NCBI RefSeq assembly: GCF_030730865.1
Contig: NZ_JAVALZ010000001.1
Span: forward strand, 682,001 to 746,000
Direction of reading: 5' to 3'
Source: Uliginosibacterium sp. 31-16
GTDB lineage: Bacteria; Pseudomonadota; Gammaproteobacteria; Burkholderiales; Rhodocyclaceae
DNA length: 64,000 nt
Below are positions 25,770 to 34,932 of this stretch, in pieces (the stretch's first letter is position 1; each line of letters opens with the position of its first letter). Under the pieces are notes generated by a model that saw only the letters and a list, made by a program, of their open reading frames with translations, searched no databases and was not told where the DNA came from. The position numbers and the translations under genes were made by a program.

Positions 25770-25830
25770 GCCTTGCCTGACGCGGCTGTTCAGGCCCCCT
25801 GTCTGAAGAGTCGCGCCAGACAACACGCGC
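25765..25830 (+). repeat. Copy 4 of the 107-bp element, right part missing
   Basis: Matches roughly positions 1-65: CTGACGCGGCTGTTCAGGC in the first unit and GAAGAGTCGCGCCAGACAA at offset 40 (25805). No match remains at offset 80. The left edge covers the metW stop codon. Confidence 0.55.
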
Positions 25831-25993
25831 CGCCCGCCATTCATCGCGTTTTAGTGGTTTGCGCAACACATCTCCCCGCGTTTCTGCGGCATTCATTGTT
25901 CCCGGTCCCATATTGCGTTAGTTTGATGCTTGCACAAGCACCGGGGAGACTTGCGAAGCCCCCCCGGCAATAACACATCCGGTGGAGACTCTC

Positions 25994-28900
25994 ATGAAAT
26001 TCGCACTTGGTCGTGCCTGGGGCAAGGCATGTCTTGGAACCGTACTGCTCGCTCTGCTGGCAGGCTGTGGCGGGGGTGGCAGTGGTGGTGGCGCAAGCGA
26101 CTCCGGCGCATCGACCGGCAACTCATCCAGCAGCAGTTCCGGTGGCAATACGGTTCTGACGGTCAGCGCCACGCCTACGGGCTGGGCATCCGAAGACGGC
26201 GGCACGACTGGCGGCACCGGTGCGCCAGCCAGCAACATCTATGTGGTACACAACCGGGCAGAACTGCTCAACGCCCTGGCCAACAAGAACAGTCCGAACT
26301 ACTCGGCTACCAATGCGACCAACCTTGGTCTGGGCGCACCGGCAGCCAAAGAAGCCAAGATCATTTACATCGTCGGCACCATCTGGGGCACTGATCTGGG
26401 TAACGGCAAGTTCGCAGACGAGACCTATTACAAATCCACTAATACGACCGCAGCCAAGTGGGACTTTGAGCTTTATCTCCAGAGTCTCGACACCCAATGG
26501 GCCGCAGATCTGGCCACCGCTGTCGCGGCCGGAGACGCTGCGGCCATTGCGACCAAGAGCAAGGTCAGCGCCTTGTCCTCGGCACGCAGCACACTGGGCC
26601 GCCTCCAGAAAGCGCAGATCCAGTTCCAGATCCCGTCAAATACGACCATCATGGGCGTGGGCTCAGACGCAAAACTGATCGACGGCTACTTCTCGATCAA
26701 TGGCGGAACAAGCAAGGACCTGGGAACCAATATTGTCGTCCGCAACCTTGAATTTCAGGCACCTCAGGATCTGACCACGCAGTACGACACCAAAAAGCAG
26801 GAATGGAACGCCGCCTACAAGGCGTTCGGCATCGTCACTGGCAAGCATGTGTGGATCGACCACTGTACCTTCAGTGACGGCGCCCATATCGACTCGGCCG
26901 AGGTCCGCACCATCAACGGCTACACGCTGGAAGTGATGCGCCACGACGGCCTGCTCGACATCGAAGACAGCGCCGACTACATCACAGTTTCCTACTCCGT
27001 CTTCAAGAACCACGACAAAACCAACATGGTCGGCGGTTCAGGAGATCAGAACTACGCCAAGGAGCGGGACTTCAACCACCTGACCTTCAGCAACAACATC
27101 TGGCAGGATTCCGTGCAGCGCGCCCCGCGCGTGCGCTTTGCCAAAGCGCACGTTTATAACAACTACTACACAGGCGACACGGACAAGACCAGCTACGGCA
27201 CCAGCTATTACATTGGTATGGGCGCCGAGTCCAAGATCCTCTCCGAAGCCAACGTGTTCGACCTGACCGGCTCGAAAGCCAAGGTCAGCCAGGTGATCTC
27301 GAATCTGAACGGCTATCAGTTCAAGGATGTCGGATCCTGGTTCAACGGAGTACCCGCTTCGGCAGATCTGGAAGCTGCCGCCAAAGCGGCGCTGGAAGCG
27401 CGCTGGGCCTCGGCGCAGGCAGCTCAGGCAGGGACATCCGGCGGGTTCATCCTGGCCCCTTACACCAACGAACTGGGCTGGGCTCCTACCTACAGCTACA
27501 CGCGTGGCGCTTCGGCGGCACAGGTGCGCGAACATAATCTCGCCAATGCCGGCGCCGGCAAGCTGGTCGTTTCCCTGGCAACCACGGCAACACGCCCGCA
27601 ACTGGACGACACCTCCGCGACCAATTACACCGTAGCCAAGGCTTTGGCCGGAGCAGACACCTGGGCGCCCCAGACGGTGAACAGCGACCAGCCTAATGTC
27701 GGCCGCATCAATCTGACCGGCGTGACGCCGAACTACGTCGTGGCCCAAGATGGCACGGGCGGTTACACCACCATCCAGGCCGCGCTGAACGCTGCTTCCA
27801 TCGACACGTCGGGCGCAGCACGCCTGTATGTCCAGGTCAAAGCCGGGACATACAACGAGCAGCTCATCGTTGCCCACTCCACGACGCCGATCACCCTGTA
27901 TTCGATGGAAAGCGACGCCTCCAAAGTCGTGGTGAGTACCGCTCTGTACCAGAACAGCGCGGCGCTCGACTACACCACGATGCTGGGCGCAAGCTTTGCC
28001 ACCTCGGTCTACAGCACCAGCACCAACAGCACGATCAAGACCGACTACAACGGTTGTTATCGTGCGGCTGCCGTTGGAAAGCAGTGTTCCACCGCGATCC
28101 GCATCCACAACAAGGGCTTCAACGCAGTCAACCTGACCTTCCAGAACACCTGGGGAGACACTGACGCGAAAGGCAACAATCAGGCACTGGCCGCAATGGT
28201 CGACAAAGCCGACCAGGTCATGTTCGACGGCGTGCGCCTGATATCCAATCAGGACACCCTGTATGTCAACAACCCGGGCGCACGCGTGTATTTCGTCGCT
28301 GGCGAAATCACCGGGGATGTGGACTTCATCTTCGGAGCAGGCACCGCGGTGTTCGATGGCACAGCTGTTCGCTACACCGGCGCGCGCAAGCCTGCCGGTG
28401 GATACAACGGAGCACCGTCTACACTGACCGCACAAGCCTATGGCTTCATCTTCAACCGCTGCGTTTTCGTGGGCGACGATGCGACCACGGCAGACAGCGT
28501 CTTCCTCGCCCGTCAGTGGGATACCGATGCCAACTCGGTCGGCAAGATGATCGTGCGCAATTCCGTCATCGGCAAACACATCGCCACGACCAGCGGGCCG
28601 TGGAACGCCACCACGGTTAACAATGCCAGCACCAACTATGGAACGTCCGAGCGCTATCTGGCGGAATACCTGAACTGGGACGAAGCACAAAAGACCACCA
28701 GCGGCGGCAGCTCATCGAGTTCAAGCAGCTCTTCGAGCTCCAGCAGTTCTTCAAGCTCGTCCAGCTCGAGTTCATCCAGTTCGAGCAGCTCGTCCTCCAG
28801 CTCCGGTGGTTCCAGTTCGAGCTCATCGAGTTCGGGTGGTACCGATACTCCGATTACCGGCTCCGGCACCTTCACCAGTGCCTACGCTTCGGGCGGTCTA

Positions 28901-29485
28901 CCGGGCACGGTGACAACGACGTACGACAGCGTCAACGGCGTCTTCACGCTTGTGTCGGCAGGCAGCATCGGTACATCATCGATTCTCTATGACAATCTGC
29001 AGTTCGCTTACAAGCAAGTCACCGGCGACTTCACGATCAAAGCCCGCCTGACCTCGCTGGAGCTGCCGACAGGGCTGTCCACAGCAAATGTTCGCGCCGG
29101 CCTCCTGCTGCGCAACAGCCTCGCAGACAACTCGCGCTTCTTCGGCATCATGGTGCGCGGCGTGCCGCGTGTGCAGTGGGAGCAGCGCTTGTCGGACGGC
29201 GGCGGTGAGTCCTCAGCCTCTCTGGTCTCTCTGGCCGCGCAACCCTCCAGTGCCGCACCTGTGTGGCTCAAGCTGCAGCGCGTAGGACAAGTCATCAGCG
29301 TCTGGTACTCCATCGACGCCGGCGTCACCTACCTGCCTGCCACAGTGAAGTCACAAGACTTTTCGACCGCCGCCGGGGCCACCCTGCTCAGCGACACCGT
29401 GTATGTGGGCATGGCTGGGGTTTCGGGCAGCACCACCGTCACTTCCACCAGCATCTTCGACAACGTGACGCTGACAACCCCCTGA
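25994..29485 (+). CDS. Multidomain secreted pectinase: pectate lyase + pectin methylesterase
   Basis: A 1163-residue lipoprotein (lipobox LLALLAGC, then a Gly/Ser-rich linker). Residues about 60-490 are a PL1-type pectate lyase with HVWIDHCTFSDG near 287 and the catalytic-Arg segment RAPRVRFAKAHVYNNYY near 376. Residues about 580-890 are a CE8 pectin methylesterase: QDGTGGYTTIQAAL, NQDTLYV, catalytic GDVDFIFGAGTAVF near 774 and LARQWDTD near 838. A polyserine linker (about 903-952) leads to a C-terminal beta-sandwich domain (YDNLQFAYKQVTGDFTIKA), perhaps carbohydrate binding (DUF1349-like). De-esterification and cleavage of pectin are thus combined in one protein. ATG 25994 has GGAG six bases upstream. 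Confidence 0.93.
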   Translation: MKFALGRAWGKACLGTVLLALLAGCGGGGSGGGASDSGASTGNSSSSSSGGNTVLTVSATPTGWASEDGGTTGGTGAPASNIYVVHNRAELLNALANKNSPNYSATNATNLGLGAPAAKEAKIIYIVGTIWGTDLGNGKFADETYYKSTNTTAAKWDFELYLQSLDTQWAADLATAVAAGDAAAIATKSKVSALSSARSTLGRLQKAQIQFQIPSNTTIMGVGSDAKLIDGYFSINGGTSKDLGTNIVVRNLEFQAPQDLTTQYDTKKQEWNAAYKAFGIVTGKHVWIDHCTFSDGAHIDSAEVRTINGYTLEVMRHDGLLDIEDSADYITVSYSVFKNHDKTNMVGGSGDQNYAKERDFNHLTFSNNIWQDSVQRAPRVRFAKAHVYNNYYTGDTDKTSYGTSYYIGMGAESKILSEANVFDLTGSKAKVSQVISNLNGYQFKDVGSWFNGVPASADLEAAAKAALEARWASAQAAQAGTSGGFILAPYTNELGWAPTYSYTRGASAAQVREHNLANAGAGKLVVSLATTATRPQLDDTSATNYTVAKALAGADTWAPQTVNSDQPNVGRINLTGVTPNYVVAQDGTGGYTTIQAALNAASIDTSGAARLYVQVKAGTYNEQLIVAHSTTPITLYSMESDASKVVVSTALYQNSAALDYTTMLGASFATSVYSTSTNSTIKTDYNGCYRAAAVGKQCSTAIRIHNKGFNAVNLTFQNTWGDTDAKGNNQALAAMVDKADQVMFDGVRLISNQDTLYVNNPGARVYFVAGEITGDVDFIFGAGTAVFDGTAVRYTGARKPAGGYNGAPSTLTAQAYGFIFNRCVFVGDDATTADSVFLARQWDTDANSVGKMIVRNSVIGKHIATTSGPWNATTVNNASTNYGTSERYLAEYLNWDEAQKTTSGGSSSSSSSSSSSSSSSSSSSSSSSSSSSSSSSSGGSSSSSSSSGGTDTPITGSGTFTSAYASGGLPGTVTTTYDSVNGVFTLVSAGSIGTSSILYDNLQFAYKQVTGDFTIKARLTSLELPTGLSTANVRAGLLLRNSLADNSRFFGIMVRGVPRVQWEQRLSDGGGESSASLVSLAAQPSSAAPVWLKLQRVGQVISVWYSIDAGVTYLPATVKSQDFSTAAGATLLSDTVYVGMAGVSGSTTVTSTSIFDNVTLTTP

Positions 29486-29501
29486 TCCAGCGTCACCACA
29501 C

Positions 29502-29531
29502 AAAGCCCGCCCTCACCCGGCGGGCTTTTTT
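29502..29531 (+). terminator. Intrinsic terminator after the pectinase gene
   Basis: AAAGCCCGCC / GGCGGGCTTTTTT with a 7-base loop and a run of six T, 17 bp after the stop. Confidence 0.9.
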
Positions 29532-29551
29532 ACGTCCGCTACAATGCGCCC

Positions 29552-30298
29552 ATGCGCACTGAACACCCTCACGTCTACGCCGAACCACCCTGGACTGAAC
29601 GCATCCTGCTTGGCAGTTTCACGCCCGCATCCGATCACGACTGGCCGGGCCGTCGCGTGGCGACGATCTACCTGCTCGGCTGCCCCTGGCGCTGCGTCTA
29701 TTGTCACAACCCGCAACTGCAGAAACGCGGCACCGCTCCCATGCTCTCGTGGGCGCGCATCGCCGCAAAGCTCGAAGCCTCGCGCGGCAAGATCGATGGC
29801 GTGGTCTTCTCCGGCGGCGAACCAACCACCGATCGCACCCTGCCGGACGCCATCGCCGCAGTGAAAGCCTTGGGCTTCCCGGTCGGCCTGCACACCAGCG
29901 GCGCTTACCCGGAGCGGCTCGAAGCCATTCTGCCGCTGCTGGACTGGGTCGGCTTCGATCTCAAGAGCGATTACGAAAGCTACGAGCAACTCACCGGCAC
30001 GCCCGGCAGCGCTGCGCGTGCCACGCAGAGCGCCAGGCTGCTGGTCGCCAGCGGCGTGCCACATGAATTCCGCCTGACCTGGCATCACGAACTGATCAGC
30101 GAGGAATCCGCCCTGCTCGCTGCACACTTCGCGCAGCATCTGGGCGCGCAGAATTTCGTGCTCCAGCTCTTCCGCGAAGAGGGGGTTGATACCCCGTTGC
30201 CGGCCAGTGCGCAGCCTGGGCCGGCGCTGCTTGCGCAGCTGCGCGTGCTGTTTCCGGGCTTCGTGCTGCGCGGCGACAACTGTGGCCTGGCAGCCTGA
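29552..30298 (+). CDS. nrdG: NrdG-like radical SAM activase (anaerobic ribonucleotide reductase activator)
   Basis: A 248-residue radical SAM protein. The cluster-binding CxxxCxxC is in LLGCPWRCVYCHNPQLQ near residues 51-58; SGGEPT near residue 92 is the SAM-binding GGE motif. This is closest to the NrdG2-like group annotated as anaerobic ribonucleoside-triphosphate reductase activating protein. No nrdD reductase gene is in the window, so the partner is unproven, and another glycyl-radical activase role is possible. The stop codon falls at the left edge of a 107-bp repeat copy. Confidence 0.82.
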   Translation: MRTEHPHVYAEPPWTERILLGSFTPASDHDWPGRRVATIYLLGCPWRCVYCHNPQLQKRGTAPMLSWARIAAKLEASRGKIDGVVFSGGEPTTDRTLPDAIAAVKALGFPVGLHTSGAYPERLEAILPLLDWVGFDLKSDYESYEQLTGTPGSAARATQSARLLVASGVPHEFRLTWHHELISEESALLAAHFAQHLGAQNFVLQLFREEGVDTPLPASAQPGPALLAQLRVLFPGFVLRGDNCGLAA

Positions 30299-30403
30299 AG
30301 ACCCTCTCCAGGCGGACTTCTTCAGGCATCCTGCTTGTCAGACCTCGCCAGTCATTGCTTTCCAGCCAGCCTGCCTGAAGAAGCCCGCTACATGCGCCGG
30401 TGC
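30297..30403 (+). repeat. Copy 5 of the 107-bp element
   Basis: GAAGA at 30297 and GAAGAAGCCCGC at offset 80 (30377); CAGACCTCGCCAGTCATTGC fits the middle unit. An internal fold GGCGGACTTCTTCAGGCA / TGCCTGAAGAAGCCCGCT is strong. The first bases overlap the nrdG stop. Confidence 0.75.
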
Positions 30404-30477
30404 GGGCCAGCCCATTTCAGGCGGACGAACGTGGCTGCATCAGCGATAATCGCCCCACACCTCTCCGGACCCCTCAC

Positions 30478-31803
30478 GTGACCCACCGCCCTGCCTGGCT
30501 GGATGCCTTGCTCAATCGCCGGATGCTGATCTGCATCCTCACCGGCTTCTCCTCCGGCCTGCCGCTGTATCTGCTGCTGAATCTGGTGCCCGCCTGGCTC
30601 AAGACCGAGGGCCTGTCGCTCAAGATGATCGGTGCCTTCGCGCTGATCCAGTTTCCCTACACCTGGAAATTCCTCTGGTCGCCGCTGCTGGACCGCTACG
30701 CCCTGCCCCTGCTGGGTCGGCGCCGTGGCTGGATGCTGGTAACGCAACTACTGTTAATCGCTGGCATCGCCCTGCTCGGGCAGATCTCCGTCAAGGAACT
30801 GGCCGCCGCCGCGCCGCTCGACTCCGCTTTGCCGGACTGGCTGCTCAACGTGCAGCGCTACGCCCCGCTTTTCGCGCTGACCGGCCTGATCGCCTTTCTG
30901 AGCGCCACGCAGGACATCGTGCTCGACGCCTTCCGCCGCGAGCTGCTGCCGGAAGTCGAACTGGGGCTGGGCAATGCCATCCATGTGAACGCTTACAAGA
31001 TCGCCGGACTGGTGCCAGGCTCCATCTCGCTGATTCTCGCCGACCATCTGCCCTGGGGCACGGTGTTCCTGATCACCGCCCTGTTCATGCTGCCCGGTGC
31101 GGCAATGAGCCTGTTCAGCGTCGAACCCGCCGCCGCCAGCAGCGCTCCGCGCACCCTTCGCGCCGCCATCGTCGAGCCCTTTCAGGAGTTCTTCGGCCGC
31201 CACGGCGTGCAATCCGCCCTGCTGGTGCTGCTGTTCATCCTGCTCTACAAGCTCGGCGATTCGCTGTGCACCTCGCTGGCCACGCCCTTCTATCTCGACA
31301 TGGGTTTCACCAAGACGCAGATCGGCCTCGTTGCCAAGAATGCCGGCCTGTGGCCCAGCGTGATTGGCGGTCTGCTCGGCGGACTGTGGATGATCAAGCT
31401 CGGCATCAACCGTGCGCTGTGGATCTTCGGCTTCCTGCAATGGATCGCCATTCTCGGTTTTGCCTGGCTGGCCTGGCTGGGCCCGGCGGAAGCCGATGCG
31501 GCGCGGCTGGCCGTGCTGGCCACGGTGATCGGCGTCGAGGCCGCCGGCGTCGGGCTGGGCACCACCGCCTTCGTCGCCTGGATGGCACGCACCACTCACC
31601 CGGCCTACACCGCCACGCAACTCGCCCTGTTCACCAGCCTGATGGCCGTGCCGCGCACCTTCATCAACGCCAGCGCCGGCTGGCTGGTCGAGGCGCTGGG
31701 CTGGTTCGATTTCTTCATGTTATGCACCCTGCTGGCCGTGCCCGGCATGCTGCTGCTGTTCAAACTCGCGCCCTGGAATGAAGCGCCCAAGGAAACGTTA
31801 TGA
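30478..31803 (+). CDS. ampG: AmpG-type muropeptide transporter (MFS)
   Basis: A 441-residue major facilitator protein with about 12-14 membrane segments, of the AmpG family, which imports anhydro-muropeptides for cell-wall recycling. The opening LICILTGFSSGLPLYLLLNL and the early FKWSPLLDRY-like KFLWSPLLDRYALPLLGRRR are family marks; QDIVLDAFRRELLP is the conserved middle motif. A GTG start at 30478 is assumed, since longer readings begin inside the repeat. AmpG activity supplies the ligands sensed by AmpR; ampR and a beta-lactamase lie 6 kb downstream. The 3' end overlaps the next gene (ATGA). Confidence 0.88.
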   Translation: MTHRPAWLDALLNRRMLICILTGFSSGLPLYLLLNLVPAWLKTEGLSLKMIGAFALIQFPYTWKFLWSPLLDRYALPLLGRRRGWMLVTQLLLIAGIALLGQISVKELAAAAPLDSALPDWLLNVQRYAPLFALTGLIAFLSATQDIVLDAFRRELLPEVELGLGNAIHVNAYKIAGLVPGSISLILADHLPWGTVFLITALFMLPGAAMSLFSVEPAAASSAPRTLRAAIVEPFQEFFGRHGVQSALLVLLFILLYKLGDSLCTSLATPFYLDMGFTKTQIGLVAKNAGLWPSVIGGLLGGLWMIKLGINRALWIFGFLQWIAILGFAWLAWLGPAEADAARLAVLATVIGVEAAGVGLGTTAFVAWMARTTHPAYTATQLALFTSLMAVPRTFINASAGWLVEALGWFDFFMLCTLLAVPGMLLLFKLAPWNEAPKETL

Positions 31804-32516
31804 GCACCCAAGCCCTGATCACCGCAGCTCGCGCCCTCTCCGCTGCCGTCGCCCCGATGCGCTTCGCCGCGCCGATCACCCATGCCTACAACCCGCTGGA
31901 TTACGCCTGGGCGCCGCATGAGGAATATCTGCGCAAGTTCGGCGAGGGCAAAAAGAAGATCATCTTCGTCGGCATGAATCCCGGCCCCTTCGGTATGGTG
32001 CAGATCGGCGTGCCCTTCGGCGAGATTGCCGCCGCGCGCGACTGGATGGGCATTTCTGCAGCGGTCGTGAAACCCGCCGAGGAAACCCCGGCGCGCCCCA
32101 TCGAGGGCTGGGCCTGCGAGCGCTCCGAAGTTTCCGGCCGCCGTCTGTGGGGCCTGTTCGCCGAGCGCTTCGGCACGGCCGAGGCCTTCTTCGCGGATCA
32201 CTTCGTCGCCAACTACTGCCCGCTGGCCTTCTTTGAGGGCAAGCGCAATGTCACGCCGGACAAACTACCCGCTGCCGAGCAGGCCCCGCTGCTCGCCGCC
32301 TGCGACGCGCATCTGCGCGCACTGGTCGAAACGACGCAAGCAGAATGGGTGATCGGCATCGGCGCCTGGAGCGAGACGCGCGCGCGCGAAGCCTGCGCCG
32401 GCATGGCCGTGAAGTTCGGCCGCGTGCTGCACCCCAGCCCGGCCAGCCCGGCGGCGAATCGTGGCTGGAGCGAGGCCGCGACGAAGCAGCTCACCGCACT
32501 GGGCGTGTGGGCCTGA
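31800..32516 (+). CDS. SMUG-type uracil-DNA glycosylase family protein
   Basis: A 238-residue protein of the uracil-DNA glycosylase superfamily, SMUG1 type (single-strand-selective monofunctional glycosylase), which removes uracil from DNA. The water-activating loop IFVGMNPGPFGMVQIGVPFGE is near residues 55-75, FVANYCPLAFF lies in the middle, and the minor-groove motif HPSPASPAANRGW is near residue 213. The start overlaps the ampG stop. The pairing with ampG has no obvious functional logic. Confidence 0.9.
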   Translation: MSTQALITAARALSAAVAPMRFAAPITHAYNPLDYAWAPHEEYLRKFGEGKKKIIFVGMNPGPFGMVQIGVPFGEIAAARDWMGISAAVVKPAEETPARPIEGWACERSEVSGRRLWGLFAERFGTAEAFFADHFVANYCPLAFFEGKRNVTPDKLPAAEQAPLLAACDAHLRALVETTQAEWVIGIGAWSETRAREACAGMAVKFGRVLHPSPASPAANRGWSEAATKQLTALGVWA

Positions 32517-32521
32517 AGCCC

Positions 32522-32628
32522 GTAGAGCCGCGTGTAGCAATCTTCTGCAGGCACCCATGCCGCCAGACCGCATCCAGACTGACAGCACAGACGACATGCC
32601 TGCAGATGCCCGCCCCATGCGGCTTCGC
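32522..32628 (+). repeat. Copy 6 of the 107-bp element
   Basis: Left end GTAGAGCCGCGTGTAGCAA, right part GCAGATGCCCGCCCCATGCG at offset 80 (32602). The middle, GCCAGACCGCATCCAGAC, follows the 40-bp register. It starts six bases after the glycosylase stop. Confidence 0.7.
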
Positions 32629-32676
32629 GAGCTGGTCTGTCCTTACATCCATTATCTGAACACGGAACCTTCCATC

Positions 32677-34086
32677 ATGCTCCGTCTGCTTCGCCCGAGC
32701 TTGCTGCTTGCTCTCAGCCTTCTGTCCCCGCTCACGCAGGCAGAGGAAGGCGCTTTCAGGTTCGCCAGCCGCCCGGTGGCGATGCAGAAGAAGCCCGGCG
32801 CGGTCTGGGTCGAGCAGCCGACCCGCGTGCTCACCGCCACGCCGGACAAGGCCGACGCGATCAATCAATACGGCGGCAGTCTGGACTGGCCAGCCGAGAC
32901 GGCCAGCGGCTTCTTCCGCACCCAGAAAATCGACGGCCGCTGGTGGCTGATCGACCCGGAAGGGCGGCGCTTCATTCAGGCCGGCGTCGCGTCGGTCACG
33001 CCCATGGGCAACTCCGCCACAGCCAAGGCCGCGCTCGCGGCGCAGTTTGGCGACACGGCAGGTTGGGCCCAGACGACCAGCGCATGGCTGCGGGACAACG
33101 GCTTCAACGGCGCCGGCGCGTGGTCCAACAGCGCGTTCGCGAAAGCGGAATACCGCCTGCCGCACGCGCGCATCGTCAATTTCATGGGCGACTACGGCAA
33201 GCAGCGCGGCGGCGTTCGCCAGGTGCCCGGCCATCTCGGCTATCCGGAGAACGCGATCTTCGTCTTCGATCCGGAGTTTCCCGCCTTTGCCAAACAATAC
33301 GCCGAGGCGCTGGCGCAAGAAGCCGCCAACCCCTGGCTGATCGGCTGGTTCTCCGACAACGAAATGCCGCTCTACGACAAGACGCTGGACGGTTTCCTGC
33401 GCCTGCCGGCGGAGGATCACGGCGGCCGCGAAGCCCGCCGCTGGCTGGCCGAGCGCCAGCGGCGCGACACGCCAGACATCGCGGCGATCACCAAAGACGA
33501 CCGCCTCGCCTTCGTCGGCCACGTTTACGCCACCTACCTGCGCATCGTCAGCACTGCCCTGCGCCGTGCCGACCCGCATCACCTGTATCTGGGCTCGCGC
33601 CTGCATTCGGACGAGCTGCGCAATCCACAGGTCTGGCAGGCTGCCGGGCAATACGTCGATGTGGTAAGCGTGAATTTCTACCGCGACTGGGCTCCTGCCG
33701 CGAGCCTGCTCAAGGACTGGGAAGCCTGGTCCGGCAAGCCGCTGATGATCACCGAGTGGTACACCAAGGGCGAGGACAGCGGCCTGCCCAACACCACCGG
33801 CGCCGGCTGGGTGGTGAAGACCCAGGCCGACCGCGGCGACCACTACCAGAACTTCACCCTGGCCCTGCTGGAATCCACCAACGTCGTCGGCTGGCACTTC
33901 TTCAAGTATCAGGACAACGATCCGGCCGCCCTCAACCCCGAACCGTCGAACATCGACGCCAACAAGGGGCTCGTGGACGTTCGCTATCAGCCTTACGCCG
34001 AACTGGTTTCGCGCGCGCGCCGCGTGAATCAGCACAAGTACGGCCTGATCCGGCGGTTCTCTGCCGCGAGCCGTTCAGCACCATAA
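32677..34086 (+). CDS. Secreted clan GH-A glycoside hydrolase, GH50/agarase-like
   Basis: A 469-residue protein with a signal peptide (MLRLLRPSLLLALSLLSPLTQA). The body resembles a TIM-barrel glycosidase of the agarase/GH50 kind: GRWWLIDPEGRRFIQAGV near residue 87, the acid/base Glu in WLIGWFSDNEMPL near residue 227, YVDVVSVNFYRDW, the putative nucleophile in PLMITEWYTKGED near residue 360, and GWHFFKYQDNDP near the end. The true substrate is not evident; beta-linked galactans or related polysaccharides are possible. With the pectinase it suggests use of plant or algal polysaccharides. Confidence 0.7.
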   Translation: MLRLLRPSLLLALSLLSPLTQAEEGAFRFASRPVAMQKKPGAVWVEQPTRVLTATPDKADAINQYGGSLDWPAETASGFFRTQKIDGRWWLIDPEGRRFIQAGVASVTPMGNSATAKAALAAQFGDTAGWAQTTSAWLRDNGFNGAGAWSNSAFAKAEYRLPHARIVNFMGDYGKQRGGVRQVPGHLGYPENAIFVFDPEFPAFAKQYAEALAQEAANPWLIGWFSDNEMPLYDKTLDGFLRLPAEDHGGREARRWLAERQRRDTPDIAAITKDDRLAFVGHVYATYLRIVSTALRRADPHHLYLGSRLHSDELRNPQVWQAAGQYVDVVSVNFYRDWAPAASLLKDWEAWSGKPLMITEWYTKGEDSGLPNTTGAGWVVKTQADRGDHYQNFTLALLESTNVVGWHFFKYQDNDPAALNPEPSNIDANKGLVDVRYQPYAELVSRARRVNQHKYGLIRRFSAASRSAP

Positions 34087-34202
34087 CCGATTCACGGCAC
34101 CCGTCTCATCCATTTTCTGGCGAACTTGCCGCCCTGCGCATAGTCTCTCAGAGGTCAGGCGCTCCAGCGCCACATGATTCATACAAGAAAAGGACTCCCC
34201 CC

Positions 34203-34670
34203 ATGCCCCATTTCCGCTCTGTTCTGACAGCCTTCGCCCTCGGCCTGAGCCTGCACGCCATGCCTGCCAGCGCCGGACCGCAAGCCGAGGCGCTCGGTCA
34301 ATGCTTCGTGAATTCGACCACCGCCGCAGAAAAGGAAACCCTTTCGCGCTGGCTCTTCGTCGTGCTGGCACAACAGCCCGAGGTGCGTGATCTGGCCAGC
34401 ATTCCGGAAGCGACCAAAGTGGAAACCGACCGCGCCATGGCCAAGCTGGTCGAACGCATGGTCACCGCGGCCTGCCGCGCCCCCGCCCAGCAAACCCTGA
34501 TGCAGGAAGGGCAGGCCGGCCTCACCCAAAGTCTGGAGATCTTTGGTCAGGCCGCTGCGCGCAAGATTTTCGCCGAGCCCTCCGTGGTCAGCGCCGCGAA
34601 TGGCTTCACGCGTTACATCGACATGGCGCGCATCGTCCAGAGCTTCCTGATGCTCCAGTTCGGGCGCTGA
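34203..34670 (+). CDS. Small secreted protein, function unknown
   Basis: A 155-residue protein with signal peptide [24 protein letters not shown]. The mature part is largely helical, with two cysteines ([19 protein letters not shown] and [13 protein letters not shown]) that could form a disulfide. No family was recognised. The start has AAGGA eight bases upstream, and a separate intergenic region of 116 bp precedes it, so it may be transcribed independently of the glycosidase. Confidence 0.75.
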   Translation: MPHFRSVLTAFALGLSLHAMPASAGPQAEALGQCFVNSTTAAEKETLSRWLFVVLAQQPEVRDLASIPEATKVETDRAMAKLVERMVTAACRAPAQQTLMQEGQAGLTQSLEIFGQAAARKIFAEPSVVSAANGFTRYIDMARIVQSFLMLQFGR

Positions 34671-34717
34671 AGCGTCACGGCGCTGGCGGCGCACAAGACT
34701 CCGATTCGAGCCTGCCT

Positions 34718-34824
34718 GTACAGTCGCATGCAGCAAGCCTCTCCGGGCAGGCAGGCCAGAGAGGTGCGGATTGCCTAGTTGTCCCGCCCAGCAGGCTGAA
34801 GAAGCCCGTCCCATGCGGCTCTGC
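34718..34824 (+). repeat. Copy 7 of the 107-bp element
   Basis: Right part GAAGAAGCCCGTCCCATGCG at offset 80 (34798) followed by GCTCTGC; left part GTACAGTCGCATGCAGCAAG has diverged. It ends about 110 bp before trpS. Confidence 0.65.
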
Positions 34825-34932
34825 AGGCTGCCACTACACAAGATCGGCGGTGATCGCTGCAGGAAGAGCCAATCCACCGTACACTTGCGACTTCGTTCTG
34901 CCCTGCAAGGGCGTTTCCCACTGAATCCGATC

